A stretch of DNA of 64,000 bases from Sphingomonas sanxanigenens DSM 19645 = NX02. Lineage in GTDB: Bacteria; Pseudomonadota; Alphaproteobacteria; Sphingomonadales; Sphingomonadaceae. The stretch is taken from NCBI RefSeq assembly GCF_000512205.2, contig NZ_CP006644.1, forward strand, positions 3,342,520-3,406,519, given 5' to 3'. Below the pieces are notes generated by a model. The model made no database searches and was not told the DNA's origin. It saw nothing but the letters and a program-made list of their open reading frames with translations. Shown here piece after piece: positions 34,207 to 43,989 of the stretch (position 1 is its first letter; every line of letters begins with the position of its first letter). Both the position numbers and the translations under genes were made by a program.

Positions 34207-34785
34207 ATGTCCGCCATGCCGACCGACCTGCTGAGCGCAGCCGACTTCGAATTTCCCGCGATCATGCTGACCGGGCAGGTCGACTACAACATGTATCAAT
34301 TCTTCCGGCAGGCGCTGTCCAACGTGCCGCGGGACGGGCTGGTCATCGTCGAATTGTCGACCCTGGGCGGCGACCCCGAAGTCGCGCGGATGATGGGCGA
34401 GGATATCCGCTATCACAGCGATCTCCACCCTGAGCGCCGCATCGTCTTTCTCGGCAAGACCGCGATCTATTCGGCCGGCGCCACCTTCATGGGCTTCTTC
34501 GCGCGCCAGAACCGCTATCTCGCCCGCGGCACGCGGCTGATGATCCACGAACGCATCATCACCAAGCAGATCAACCTCCAGGGCCCCCTCACCTCGTGCA
34601 TCGCCACGCTCAAGCAGACGCTGCATGAGATCGAGGCCTCGATCCAGATCCAGAACGAGGGGTTCCAGAACCTGATCCTGGGTTCCAGCGTGACGATGGA
34701 CGACGTGCTGACCCGCGCCACCGAGAACTGGTATCTGGAGGCGAACGAGGCGAAGCAGCTCGGCCTGATCGAGGCGGTGATCTGA
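34207..34785 (+). CDS. ClpP/crotonase-fold serine protease-like protein
   Basis: A 192-residue protein with the ClpP fold: TGQVDYNMYQFF (22-33), GGDPEVARMM (54-63), nucleophile S89 in YSAGATFMGFF and H114 in LMIHERI. The GGDP motif and late EAKQLGLIEAVI are typical. It differs from housekeeping ClpP (no N-terminal hairpin loops for ClpX/A, no GQAASMGA motif), so it is probably an ATP-independent relative. GGAG 34197-34200 sets the start. No partner chaperone lies nearby; substrate unknown. Confidence 0.8.
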   Translation: MSAMPTDLLSAADFEFPAIMLTGQVDYNMYQFFRQALSNVPRDGLVIVELSTLGGDPEVARMMGEDIRYHSDLHPERRIVFLGKTAIYSAGATFMGFFARQNRYLARGTRLMIHERIITKQINLQGPLTSCIATLKQTLHEIEASIQIQNEGFQNLILGSSVTMDDVLTRATENWYLEANEAKQLGLIEAVI

Positions 34786-34846
34786 GTTTCGGCGCCGGCG
34801 CAAATTCATGTTGCGCCGCACCACCGGATGACGTTCTTTAGCGGCC

Positions 34847-37800
34847 ATGCTCAAGGCCGCCGTTCACCACCTCACCGCCTATCATTATGACCGGCCGATC
34901 CGGCTGGGGCCGCAGGTCATCCGCCTGCGGCCGGCGCCCCACAGCCGCACCAAGGTGCCCAACTATGCGCTCAAGATCGAGCCGCAGGGGCATTTCCTGA
35001 ACTGGCAGCAGGATCCGCACGGCAATTGGCAGGCGCGGATCGTGTTCCCCGATCCGGTCGACCATTTCCAGATCGAGGTGGACCTGCTGGCGGACCTCGA
35101 CATCATCAACCCGTTCGACTTCTTCGTCGAACCCTATGCCGAGCAGTATCCCTTTACCTACGACGATGCGCTGACCACCGATCTCGCCGCCTATTTCGAG
35201 GTGGACGAGGAAGCCAGGGGCCCGCTGTTCGAGGCGCTGGTCGCCGGGCATGAGGGGCATGAAGGGCGCACGATCGACTTTCTCGTCGAGATCAACAGCG
35301 GGCTGCAGAAGCGCGTCGGCTATGTGATCCGCATGGAATCGGGCGTGCAGACGCCCGAGGAAACATTGGAGGTCGGCACCGGATCGTGCCGCGACAGCGC
35401 CTGGCTGCTCGTGCAGCTGCTGCGCCGGCTGGGCTTCGCCGCCCGTTTCGTCTCCGGCTATTCGATCCAGCTCGTCGCCGATGTCGAGCCGGTCGACGGG
35501 CCCCGGGGTGTCACCCAGGATGTCGTCGATCTTCACGCATGGGCGGAAGCCTATGTGCCAGGCGCCGGCTGGGTGGCGATGGATGCCACATCGGGCATGT
35601 TCGCCGGCGAGGGCCATATCCCGCTGTGCGCAACCCCGCACTATCGCTCCGCCTCGCCGATTTCAGGCATGGCCGAGCCCGCCGAGGTCGATTTCCGCTT
35701 CGAGATGAGCGTGGCGCGCATCGCCGAAGCCGTGCGCATCACCAAGCCCTTCACTGATGCGCGGTGGGCAGCGGTGCAGGCGCTGGGCGCGCAGGTGGAC
35801 AAGGATCTCGTCGCGCAGGACGTGCGGCTGACCACCGGCGGCGAACCCACCTTCGTCGCGGTCGGCGCGGGCGAGGCGCCCGAATGGAATGGCGAGGCGG
35901 TCGGCCCCACCAAGGCGGGCTTTGCCGACAAGCTGGTGCGCGAGATGCGCGATCGCTTCGCACCGGGCGGCATGATCCATCACGGCCAGGGCAAATGGTA
36001 TCCCGGCGAAAGCCTGCCGCGCTGGGCCTTTTCGGTCTATTGGCGCGGCGACGGCACCCCGGTGTGGCGCGACACCGCGCTGATCGCCACCGAGGACGCC
36101 GATGGGCGGCCCGCGACGACCGCCGACCAGGCGGAAAAATTCCTCGAGGGGCTGACCGACGCGCTCGGGGTGAAACGCGACTTCATCCTGCCGGTCTATG
36201 AGGATCCGGTCGCCTGGTCGCTCAAGGAAGCCGAGCTGCCCGCGAACACCGAGGCCACCGATCCGAAGATCGACGATCCCGAGGTCCGCGCGCGCATCGT
36301 GCGGACGTTCGAGCGCGGGCTCGGCAATGCGGTGGGCTATGCGCTGCCGGTGCAGCGCTGGCAGACGAAGCAGGCGCAGGGCTGGCTGAGCGAACGATGG
36401 TCGGTGCGGCGCGGGCGGCTGTTCGCTGTGCCCGGTGATTCGGCGCTGGGCTATCGCCTGCCGCTGGAATCGCTGCCCTATGTGCCGCCGGAAGACTATC
36501 CCTATATCAACCCGCGCGACACCAGCGAGCCGCTGGAACCGCTGCCCGATTTCCACGCCCCGAGCCAGGGCGGCGGCAATGGCACTGCGCCGCGCGCGCA
36601 ACGCGCGTTCTCCGCACCGCCGCCGCCGCAGCAGCAGCGCGTGGAACAGGGCACGGCGATCGGGGGCGCGGTGCGCACCGCGATCACGGTGGAACCCAAG
36701 GCGCACTACCTGACCATCTTCATCCCGCCGACGCGCGCGCTGGAAGATTATCTGGAGCTGATCGCTGCGGTCGAGGAAACCGCCGAGGCGCTGCAGATCC
36801 CCGTCCGCATCGAAGGCTATGCCCCGCCATCCGATCCGCGGCTGAAGGTGTTGCGCGTCACGCCCGATCCCGGCGTGATCGAGGTCAACGTCCACCCGGC
36901 GGCGAGCTGGGCCGAGACGGTGGATATCACCGAGGAACTCTATGCGATGGCGCGGCGCCACGGGCTGACCGCGGACAAGTTCATGGTCGATGGCCGCGCG
37001 GTCGGCACCGGCGGCGGCAACCACATCGTGCTGGGCGGCCCCAGCATCAATGATTCGCCCTTCATCCGCCGGCCCGACCTGCTCAAGAGCTTCGTGCTCT
37101 ACTGGCAGCGCCACCCGTCGCTCAGCTATCTGTTCTCCGGCCTGTTCATCGGCCCGACCAGCCAGGCGCCGCGCATCGACGAAGCGCGGCATGACGGTCT
37201 CTACGAGTTGGAGATCGCGCTCGCGCAGGTGCCCGCGCCCGGCGAGGGCGATACGCCGCCGGCCTGGCTGGTCGACCGGCTGTTCCGCAACCTGCTGGTC
37301 GACGTCACGGGCAACACCCACCGCACCGAAATCTGCATCGACAAGCTGTTCTCGCCGGACGGGCCGACCGGCCGGCTCGGTCTCGTCGAGTTCCGCGCCT
37401 TCGAGATGCCGCCCGACGCGCAGATGAGCCTTGCCCAGCAACTGGTGCTGCGCGCGCTGACCGCGTGGTTCTGGCGCGAGCCACAGCGGGGCAATCTCGT
37501 GCGTTGGGGCACCACGCTGCACGACCGCTTCATGCTGCCGCATTTCGTGTGGACCGACTTCGTCGAGGTGCTGGGCGACCTGCGGAGCGCCGGCTATGCG
37601 TTCGATCCGGCCTGGTTCGAGGCGCAGCGCCAGTTCCGCTTCCCGGTGCACGGCACCGTCGAGGCGGGCGGCGTCAGGCTCGAGATCGCGCATGCGCTGG
37701 AACCCTGGCACGTGCTGGGCGAAACCGGCGCGATCGGCGGAACGGTGCGCTATGTCGACAGCGCGACCGAGCGGCTGCAGGTCCATGCCACCGGGCTCGT

Positions 37801-38188
37801 GCCCGGCCGCCATGTCATCGCCTGCAACGGCCGCCGCGTGCCGCTGACCGGCACCGGCGTGCCCGGCGAGGCGGTTGGCGGCGTACGCTACAAGGCGTGG
37901 GCGCCCGCGAACACCATGCACCCGCGGCTGCCCGCGAACGCCCCGCTGACCTTGGACGTCCTCGATCAGTGGAGCGGCCGGTCGCTGGGCGGCTGCGTCT
38001 ATCATGTCGCGCATCCGGGCGGGCGTCATTATGACGATGTGCCGATCAACGGCTATGAAGCGGAGGCGCGGCGCAAGGCGCGCTTCCAGGATCATGGCCA
38101 CACGCCGGGTCGCGTGCCGATCCCGCCCGAAGAACTGCCGGGCGAATTCCCGATGACGCTGGATCTGCGCCGGCCGCCGGGGATCTGA
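34847..38188 (+). CDS. Transglutaminase-like protease fused to DUF2126 domain
   Basis: An 1113-residue cytoplasmic-looking protein. An N-terminal Bact_transglu_N domain (1-85) leads into a transglutaminase core with Cys181 ([11 protein letters not shown]), His230 ([10 protein letters not shown]) and Asp246 (MDATSG). From about 320 to the end it is DUF2126 (COG4196-like), with GGEPTFV near 326 and a middle Pro/Gln linker (near 570-605). The family is widespread; gene-context work links it to circularly permuted ATP-grasp and alpha-E proteins in peptide or amide bond formation. Those partners are absent here: its neighbours are a ClpP-like protein and two exported proteins. Confidence 0.9.
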   Translation: MLKAAVHHLTAYHYDRPIRLGPQVIRLRPAPHSRTKVPNYALKIEPQGHFLNWQQDPHGNWQARIVFPDPVDHFQIEVDLLADLDIINPFDFFVEPYAEQYPFTYDDALTTDLAAYFEVDEEARGPLFEALVAGHEGHEGRTIDFLVEINSGLQKRVGYVIRMESGVQTPEETLEVGTGSCRDSAWLLVQLLRRLGFAARFVSGYSIQLVADVEPVDGPRGVTQDVVDLHAWAEAYVPGAGWVAMDATSGMFAGEGHIPLCATPHYRSASPISGMAEPAEVDFRFEMSVARIAEAVRITKPFTDARWAAVQALGAQVDKDLVAQDVRLTTGGEPTFVAVGAGEAPEWNGEAVGPTKAGFADKLVREMRDRFAPGGMIHHGQGKWYPGESLPRWAFSVYWRGDGTPVWRDTALIATEDADGRPATTADQAEKFLEGLTDALGVKRDFILPVYEDPVAWSLKEAELPANTEATDPKIDDPEVRARIVRTFERGLGNAVGYALPVQRWQTKQAQGWLSERWSVRRGRLFAVPGDSALGYRLPLESLPYVPPEDYPYINPRDTSEPLEPLPDFHAPSQGGGNGTAPRAQRAFSAPPPPQQQRVEQGTAIGGAVRTAITVEPKAHYLTIFIPPTRALEDYLELIAAVEETAEALQIPVRIEGYAPPSDPRLKVLRVTPDPGVIEVNVHPAASWAETVDITEELYAMARRHGLTADKFMVDGRAVGTGGGNHIVLGGPSINDSPFIRRPDLLKSFVLYWQRHPSLSYLFSGLFIGPTSQAPRIDEARHDGLYELEIALAQVPAPGEGDTPPAWLVDRLFRNLLVDVTGNTHRTEICIDKLFSPDGPTGRLGLVEFRAFEMPPDAQMSLAQQLVLRALTAWFWREPQRGNLVRWGTTLHDRFMLPHFVWTDFVEVLGDLRSAGYAFDPAWFEAQRQFRFPVHGTVEAGGVRLEIAHALEPWHVLGETGAIGGTVRYVDSATERLQVHATGLVPGRHVIACNGRRVPLTGTGVPGEAVGGVRYKAWAPANTMHPRLPANAPLTLDVLDQWSGRSLGGCVYHVAHPGGRHYDDVPINGYEAEARRKARFQDHGHTPGRVPIPPEELPGEFPMTLDLRRPPGI

Positions 38189-38198
38189 ACGATCGGCC

Positions 38199-38226
38199 GG
38201 CCCCTTCCCGTTCGGAGGGAGGGGCC
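38199..38226. terminator. GC-rich hairpin after the transglutaminase gene
   Basis: GGCCCCTTCCC (38199-38209) pairs with GGGAGGGGCC (38217-38226), one T bulged, loop 7 nt. It starts 10 bp after the stop codon. No T-run follows, so a moderate terminator or 3-prime stabiliser. Confidence 0.5.
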
Positions 38227-38269
38227 AGTATTCGCTTGATCTCCCGGCTTCATCCTGCACCTTAAGGCC

Positions 38270-40678
38270 ATGCGTTCCTTCGTTTCCCTGTCCGCGCTGC
38301 TGCTCGCGGCAGCCGCTGTCCCGCTCGCCCCTGCCCGCGCCGATGCGCCGCCGTTCGACCTGGCGGGCCCCACCCTGCGCGCCAAGGTCACGCGCAACGG
38401 GGTCACGCTGCCGATCGCCCAGGTGCCCGCGCTCGCCGCGGGCGATACGATCGAGATCGGCGCCGACCTCCCCTCCGACCAGTCGGCCAAATATATGCTG
38501 GTCTCCGCCTTCCTCCACGGCGCGACCAACCCGCCCTCCACCAAGTGGATCGACAGGGCGGAGACCTGGAAGAAGAAGGACAAGGACAGGCTGCTGAAAC
38601 TGACCGTGCCCGAAGGCGCGCGGCAGCTGGTGCTGTTCATGGTCCCCGAAACCGGCGGCGATTATGGCAGCGTCACCAAGGCGGTGCGCGGCAAGCCCGG
38701 CGAGTTCGTGCGCGCGGCGCAGGAACTCAACCAGGCCTCGCTCGATCGGTCGCGGCTCGATACGTTCATGGCGGCGATCCGCGCGCAGGAAAATCTGCAT
38801 CCCGAATATCTCAAGCGCGTCGCGCCGGTGCTCGCCAGCAGCCTCAGCACCAAGCTCAACGCCGAATGCCTGCAGAAGGTGATCGAATTGCAGGCCAACT
38901 GCCTGCTGGAGAATCGCGAATCGCTGGTGCTGGCCGATGTCCACACCAGTTCGATGACCGAGACCCTGGTCGGCGCCCCCACCGACCTCGCGCTGCAGAT
39001 CAGTTCCACCCGCGTCGGCGGGCAAGGCTATTACAGCGCCTATATCGCGATCGCGCGCGATCTCGCGAAGATCTTCGGCGCCTTCAACAGCCCGCAATTC
39101 GATTATCTGCCGGCACTCGGGCTGCAGCGAGACGACAAGGTGTCGCTGATGCTCAACAGCGCGCCATCGTTCACCGCGCCCAAATCGGTGCTGGTCGTTG
39201 CCATGCCGACGGTGGAGGCGGATCAGCCGCCGCCGCTGCGCAACGGCGCGGACGGCGCGCTGTGCGCGACGCGTCCGGGGCTGGTGCTGCCGGTGGAAGG
39301 CGCGCCGCTGATCTATTCGACGGGCTATGCGCGCGAAGCGACGTTGCAGCTGACCGCCGCCAACGGCAGCAAGGTGGACGTGCCGCTTACCGCGCGCGCG
39401 GATCGCGGCGGCTATGTGGTGAGCGATGCGAACTGGCGCCCCGAAGGCTTCGGCACCAGCGCCACCGGCCATCTGCGCGCCATCTGGGGCTTCAAGCCCT
39501 TCGACGGCCCCGATTTCGCGCTGCAGTTCGCCACCGACGCGCCCTGGCGGCCGCTCGACGAGAATGCGCTCGTGGTCGGACGCGACAATGTCCTGCGGCT
39601 GAAGGGCGATGCGGCGGCGTGCGTCGACAGCATCAGCCTGCGCCAGCCCAATTCGGCGCCGCGCCCGCTGACCTGGAAGACCGTGGGGGGCGACATGATC
39701 GCGGTCGACCTGCCGCTGAAGGATGCCCGCCCCGGCGAACTGACCCTCGAGATCCGCCGCGCAGGGATCGACAAGACCGCGACCGTGCCGGTCCGCGCCT
39801 TTTCCGAGGCAAGCCGGCTCGACGCGCTGACCTATCATGCGGGGGACGACTGGGCGGTGCTGGCCGGCCGCCGGCTCGATCAGGTCGCGGGCGTGGAGAT
39901 CGGCGGCCGCCGCTTCCGCCCCGACGGACTGACGCGCGAGGGCGATAGCGACCGGCTGCGGATCGTCGCCGAGGGCGCAACCGGGGCGGCGGCGAAGCCC
40001 GAAGCCGGCGCCAGCCTGTCCGCGAAGATCGCGCTCAGCGACGGGCGCAGCGTCGGGCTGCCCGTGCGAATCGCCGAGCCGCGCGTGCAGGTCGCGCTGG
40101 TCGGCAAGAACATCGCCCCCGCCGGCGAGGCCCCGGCGCTGCCGCTCGTCCCGGGCAGCGCCGACGTGCTCCCCGACTTCGCACGGCTGACCTTCTCCGT
40201 GCGCGCACCCGCGGGCATCCGCTTCGGCGCGACCGACGCGATCGAGATCGCCACCGCCGACGATCGCATCGCCGCGCAGCTTTCGGTCGGGCGCGGTCTG
40301 CAGCTCGAAAGCGCCGAGATCCTGATCGCCAACGTCGATGCCGCCGCGCTCGGTCCCTCCGCCTTCGGCCCGTTGCGCTTCCGCGTCGTCCGCCAGGGCG
40401 TGGCGGGAGACTGGCAACCGCTCGCCACGCTCGTCCGTCAGCCGCGCATCGATGCAATATATTGCACAGCCGAAAATTGCGAGATCCGCGGCAGCCGTCT
40501 GTTCCTGATCGACGCGGTGTCCGCCACGCCGGATTTTTCCGGGGCAAACCGGGTGCCGCAGGGGTTTACCGGGGGGGTATTTACGGTGCCGGTCGCCGTC
40601 GACGGCAAGCTCTATCTGCGGCTGCGCGACGCGCCCGAACTCGTCCACAGCGTGGCGGTTCCGGCGGCGCGGCCATGA
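38270..40678 (+). CDS. Large exported protein of unknown function
   Basis: An 802-residue protein with a signal peptide (1-24, ..APARADA). No catalytic motif is recognised. The mature chain looks mostly beta, with repeated strand-turn patterns and two Cys pairs (ECLQ/NCLL near 200-215; YCTAENCEI near 735). A helical stretch (about 140-230) includes LVLADVHTSSMTETL. It is likely periplasmic or surface-exposed. Its stop overlaps the start of a DUF1176-type gene (ATGA), so the pair probably work together. The upstream hairpin separates it from the transglutaminase gene. Confidence 0.75.
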   Translation: MRSFVSLSALLLAAAAVPLAPARADAPPFDLAGPTLRAKVTRNGVTLPIAQVPALAAGDTIEIGADLPSDQSAKYMLVSAFLHGATNPPSTKWIDRAETWKKKDKDRLLKLTVPEGARQLVLFMVPETGGDYGSVTKAVRGKPGEFVRAAQELNQASLDRSRLDTFMAAIRAQENLHPEYLKRVAPVLASSLSTKLNAECLQKVIELQANCLLENRESLVLADVHTSSMTETLVGAPTDLALQISSTRVGGQGYYSAYIAIARDLAKIFGAFNSPQFDYLPALGLQRDDKVSLMLNSAPSFTAPKSVLVVAMPTVEADQPPPLRNGADGALCATRPGLVLPVEGAPLIYSTGYAREATLQLTAANGSKVDVPLTARADRGGYVVSDANWRPEGFGTSATGHLRAIWGFKPFDGPDFALQFATDAPWRPLDENALVVGRDNVLRLKGDAAACVDSISLRQPNSAPRPLTWKTVGGDMIAVDLPLKDARPGELTLEIRRAGIDKTATVPVRAFSEASRLDALTYHAGDDWAVLAGRRLDQVAGVEIGGRRFRPDGLTREGDSDRLRIVAEGATGAAAKPEAGASLSAKIALSDGRSVGLPVRIAEPRVQVALVGKNIAPAGEAPALPLVPGSADVLPDFARLTFSVRAPAGIRFGATDAIEIATADDRIAAQLSVGRGLQLESAEILIANVDAAALGPSAFGPLRFRVVRQGVAGDWQPLATLVRQPRIDAIYCTAENCEIRGSRLFLIDAVSATPDFSGANRVPQGFTGGVFTVPVAVDGKLYLRLRDAPELVHSVAVPAARP

Positions 40679-41742
40679 GGGCGCTTCCGGTCGCGCTTGT
40701 AGCCGCGACATCGCTGATCGCCCCCCCCGCCGCCGCGCAGGATGCGGTGCCTGGCGCGGTGCAGGTCTTCGCCGACTGGGCGGTGGGCTGCGACAATGTG
40801 AGGGATTGCGAGGCGCAGGCGCTCGCCACCGAGGGGGAGGAGGTGCCCGCCTTCGTCACCGTCTCGCGGCGCGCGGGCGCCGGCGGACAGCCGACGATCG
40901 CGATCCCGTTCGCGGCGGGGCGGCGGCCGATCGCGCTGCTCGTCGACGGCAAGCGCTGGCCGCAACCGCTCAGGATCGAAGACGATCAGGTCCGGTTCGG
41001 CGCGGTCGCCACCGATCTATTGCTGCCGGTGCTGCTCAAGGCCGATCGCATCGAACTGATGGACGTGCAGGGCATCGTCGTCGGCCGGGCCTCGCTGACG
41101 GGCATCTCCGCCGCGCTCAAATATACGGACGAGGCGCAAGGCCGCACCGGCACCCCGACCGCGATCGTCGACAAGGGCGATCGCCCCGCGATCGAGGTGC
41201 CGCGCCGGGCGATGCCGGCGCCGATCGCGATCCCCGTCGCGACCCGCACCGCACCGCCCGACCGGCTGAGCGCCGGCTCGGTCAGGACCCTGCGGGAAAC
41301 GAACGCCTGCGAAGCCGGACCGGACGCCGCCCCGCCGGAGGAAAGCTGGTTCCGGATCGACGAGCGGCACACGCTGCTGCTGCTGTCGTGCGGCGGTGGT
41401 GCCAACAACCGGTCCGCGCTGCCCTTCATCGTCACCAATGGCGGCCGCAAGAAAGGGCTGGCGGCAGACTATGCGCGGTTCGATCACCCCACCGGCTACA
41501 CCGCCGAGCACGGCCAGACGCTGTTGCCCAACCCCGAATGGGACAAGGATGCCGGCACGATCACCAGCCGCATCGTCGGCAGCCCCAGCGGCGATTGCGG
41601 CAGCAGCCAGCGCTTTGCGTGGGACGGCGAGGCGTTTCGACTGATCGAGCAGCGCGCGATGAGCACGTGCCGCGGCAGCCTGCAATGGATCCGGGTTTGG
41701 ACCGTACCGACGGCCGTGCCCAACGCCCTGACCGGGCGCTGA
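40675..41742 (+). CDS. DUF1176-like exported protein
   Basis: A 355-residue exported protein: signal peptide (1-21, ..APPAAAQ), then VQVFADWAVGCDNVRDCEAQAL, matching the DUF1176/invasion-associated pattern of a Cys pair after DW.V.C. A second half (about 215-355) has more Cys (NACEA, LSCGG, GDCGS, STCRG) and ends WIRVWTVP. Role unknown; periplasmic. The ATG overlaps the stop of the 802-residue gene by 4 nt, so translation is coupled. It is convergent with the WYL-like gene 9 bp away. Confidence 0.78.
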   Translation: MRALPVALVAATSLIAPPAAAQDAVPGAVQVFADWAVGCDNVRDCEAQALATEGEEVPAFVTVSRRAGAGGQPTIAIPFAAGRRPIALLVDGKRWPQPLRIEDDQVRFGAVATDLLLPVLLKADRIELMDVQGIVVGRASLTGISAALKYTDEAQGRTGTPTAIVDKGDRPAIEVPRRAMPAPIAIPVATRTAPPDRLSAGSVRTLRETNACEAGPDAAPPEESWFRIDERHTLLLLSCGGGANNRSALPFIVTNGGRKKGLAADYARFDHPTGYTAEHGQTLLPNPEWDKDAGTITSRIVGSPSGDCGSSQRFAWDGEAFRLIEQRAMSTCRGSLQWIRVWTVPTAVPNALTGR

Positions 41743-41751
41743 AGCCACCGA

Positions 41752-42069
41752 TCAGGCGGGGACGTTCACCGCGAACAAGGTCGTGCCCTCATACCGGGGC
41801 TCGGCCGGGTTGAACAACGACTGTGGCTCGAACGCGCGATCGGACAAGGCGACGTCGTTGAGGCCGGTCAGCTTGAAGGCGCCGAGCTTCAACTCACGCG
41901 GCGGCCGGCCGTCGCGCTCCATGGTGACCCCATCGACATAGAGTTCGCCATGCTTGGTGTAGAGGATGTGGGGCGCCAAGGTGACCGCCATCTTGTTGTA
42001 GACGGCCGTTACACACAGTTGGCGGGCGATGCCCTCGAGAATGAGCTTGCTCGACATATTCGGGCGCAT
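41752..42069 (-). CDS. Small WYL-domain-like protein
   Basis: About 105 residues. ARQLCVTAVYNKMAVTLAPHILYTKHGELYVDGV follows the WYL ligand-sensing domain pattern (strand, P..L, Y..G), without the HTH that usually precedes it. Stand-alone WYL domains bind nucleic acid or small ligands as accessory regulators. Start is uncertain: ATG at 42069 or 42057, or further upstream in frame; no strong ribosome site is seen for any. Upstream is a TGCAAC-N4-GTTGCA palindrome. Confidence 0.55.
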   Translation of the reverse strand: MRPNMSSKLILEGIARQLCVTAVYNKMAVTLAPHILYTKHGELYVDGVTMERDGRPPRELKLGAFKLTGLNDVALSDRAFEPQSLFNPAEPRYEGTTLFAVNVPA

Positions 42070-42126
42070 TTGGGCGTTCGCGTCTTCCCATGCAACCCGT
42101 TTTTGCGGCCGAACAGATGTGATCGC

Positions 42127-42142
42127 TGCAACCACTGTTGCA
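42127..42142. promoter_or_regulatory. TGCAAC-N4-GTTGCA palindrome before the WYL-like gene
   Basis: A perfect 6-bp inverted repeat with a 4-bp spacer, about 60 bp before the WYL-like start and next to an AT-rich GATATAAC. It suits a dimeric regulator. The remainder of 42070-42368 shows no gene that can be supported; a TTAACCAA on the minus strand near 42274 is the only other motif noticed. Confidence 0.4.
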
Positions 42143-42368
42143 GGATATAACATCCGCCGGAGAGAAAGGATGCCGGAGCGGGGGGAACCGAACAGATGGG
42201 GGGGTATCGGTTCATCGACGCGCGGTGGGGGGCCCGCCACGATCAGACCCGGCAACCTGATCATCCCGCTTGGTTAACACGTACCAGCATAATTGCGACG
42301 GGCGACAGTGCGGCGGGGGTAACACGCGACGAAGCGGCCGAAAAAGACGGCGTGTAACCCGTGTCGCT

Positions 42369-43295
42369 TCACTTTAGATCCGCGCGCGCCGCTAAATAGG
42401 CGGACATCGCCGCCTGTGCCCGGGAGGTGAGCGTTATCAGCACGCGACGCGCATCGTCCGGATCGGGCCGGCGTTCGAACAGCCCCGCCTCCGTCAACAT
42501 GCCTATCGCGCGCAGCGCAGTCGTCGCCGGCACCGCCGCGGCAATGCACAGGCTGGAGACCGACACCCGTTTGCCCTCGATCTGCGCCGCCATCAGGTCG
42601 AGCAGCATGTCCCATGCCGGCTCGCCGAACATCGCTGCATCGAAGAAGCGTCCGCGCAACCGTCGTTCCCGGATCATGCCGCGGATCGCCGTGGCGTCGA
42701 GAGCGCGCGCGTCCGCGGCAAACTCCGGCACTGCGGGGTTTGGGGCGCCCCAGCCGTCGATGGCGGGATCCCCCGACATTTCCGCGAGGGCGCCGGCGAT
42801 GCGTGCCACCTCGGCGCTCAACGCCTTGAGGCGTGCGACGTCGCGCGCATCGCCATCGGCAACGCGGCTGCGCCGCCGACCGATGAGGGCGATGCCGAGC
42901 GCAGCGGCCCGCTCGGCCGGCGAAGGATTGCACAGCAGATCGACCGGCCCCGCCCCTACCCGGGCGAAGACAGGATCGAGCAGCGCCGGCACGACGCTGA
43001 CGATCGCGGAGAGCCCGCCTGACCGAGCGCCGGCGTCGATGCGATCGAGCAGACGGTCGAGCGCGGCGCCGCCATCACCGTCGAGGTCGACCCACACGAC
43101 GCCGATCCCCGGCCGCGCGGCAAGCGCGGCCTCCGCCTCGCCGGGCGCGACGATGGCAACGACGCGTGCACCTGCAGCCTCCGCCGCGGTCGCCGCACAG
43201 GCTGCGCCGCCCGGCGTATCCGCCACGATCAACAGCGGCGTTTCGCCCATGCTCCAGTCGTCCTGCGCATTCTCCCCGCGTTGATCGTATCGCAC
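42369..43295 (-). CDS. Winged-helix (MarR-like) regulator with N-terminal receiver-like domain
   Basis: A 308-residue protein. The N-terminal 120 residues (PLLIVADTPGGAACAATAA.., VVWVDLDGDGG) have a Rossmann-like alternation as in a receiver fold without an obvious full phosphorylation pocket. After a helical linker, the C-terminal 105 residues form a winged helix: DLMAAQIEGKRVSVSSLCIAAAVPATTALRAIGMLTEAGL and RRPDPDDARRVLITLT, a MarR-type wing. The GTG at 43295 has AGCGAGGT at good spacing; the ATG at 43250 lacks a well-spaced site. Target unknown; the hemerythrin gene is divergent from it. Confidence 0.75.
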   Translation of the reverse strand: MRYDQRGENAQDDWSMGETPLLIVADTPGGAACAATAAEAAGARVVAIVAPGEAEAALAARPGIGVVWVDLDGDGGAALDRLLDRIDAGARSGGLSAIVSVVPALLDPVFARVGAGPVDLLCNPSPAERAAALGIALIGRRRSRVADGDARDVARLKALSAEVARIAGALAEMSGDPAIDGWGAPNPAVPEFAADARALDATAIRGMIRERRLRGRFFDAAMFGEPAWDMLLDLMAAQIEGKRVSVSSLCIAAAVPATTALRAIGMLTEAGLFERRPDPDDARRVLITLTSRAQAAMSAYLAARADLK

Positions 43296-43389
43296 CGCTA
43301 CCTCGCTTCACCCAGCTGCCATCGGCATGCCACCGGAACTCAGGCCGCTTGCCGTCGTTCGTCCACAGAACCTGAGGAGGAGCATCGCA

Positions 43390-43959
43390 ATGTCCGGAGA
43401 CTATGCCAAGCGTAACAGCCAGGGCGATCATCGCCTCAAGCAGGACGATCCCGTGGCGATCCGCCTGCTCAAGGAAGAACATCACATCTTCCGTACCCTC
43501 TTCGACAAGGCCGAGGCCAGCGACGGCGCGGCGCTGGTGCCCATCGCCCAGGAACTGTGCATGCGGCTGGCCGTCCACATGACGATCGAGGAGGAAATCC
43601 TCTACCCCGCGCTGAAACCCGTGATCGGCGAGGAAGAGGTGGACGAGGGCATCGTCGAACACCAGTCGGGCAAGCGGATCGTCGCGGAGCTCGAAAATCT
43701 CGACGGCACCGAAAAGCTCTACAAGTCCAAGGTCCACGTCCTCGGTGAGGAGACAGTCCACCATATCGACGAGGAGGATGAGGATCTGTTCGAGGAAGCC
43801 AAGGAAGCGCACGCCGCGGGCAAGATCGATCTGGACGCGCTCGGCGAGACGCTCCGCACCCGCCAGGCCGCGCTCTATGACGAGATCGCGGCGAAGGGCG
43901 AGGCGGAGAAGACCGGTGACGCCGTGGCCGAGGAACTGGAGACGGTCGGGCGCGGTTGA
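43390..43959 (+). CDS. Hemerythrin HHE-domain protein
   Basis: A 189-residue cytoplasmic four-helix protein. Di-iron ligand candidates are His in LKEEHHIFRTLF, H...E in AVHMTIEEEILYP, EHQSGKRI and VHHIDEEDEDLF, the HHE-domain order. Such proteins bind oxygen or nitric oxide or serve iron/redox homeostasis. AGGAGG at 43375-43380 lies 9 bp before the ATG. The acidic C-terminus is not part of the domain. Divergent from the winged-helix gene and convergent with pntB. Confidence 0.9.
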   Translation: MSGDYAKRNSQGDHRLKQDDPVAIRLLKEEHHIFRTLFDKAEASDGAALVPIAQELCMRLAVHMTIEEEILYPALKPVIGEEEVDEGIVEHQSGKRIVAELENLDGTEKLYKSKVHVLGEETVHHIDEEDEDLFEEAKEAHAAGKIDLDALGETLRTRQAALYDEIAAKGEAEKTGDAVAEELETVGRG

Positions 43960-43976
43960 GGGGCCTCGGGCCCCTC
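43958..43976. terminator. Hairpin between convergent hemerythrin gene and pntB
   Basis: GAGGGGCC (43958-43965) and GGCCCCTC (43969-43976) form a perfect 8-bp stem with a 3-nt loop that begins inside the hemerythrin stop codon. Good candidate for a bidirectional terminator, though no T-run follows. Confidence 0.5.
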
Positions 43977-43989
43977 CCCTCGCCCATCG

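Noticed and set aside
35663-40711. A minus-strand open frame of 1682 codons opposite the transglutaminase and exported-protein genes
   Set aside because: It is a shadow of GC-rich coding sequence: composition is dominated by R, A, D, H and it has no recognisable domain, while the plus strand carries clear motifs and signal peptides.
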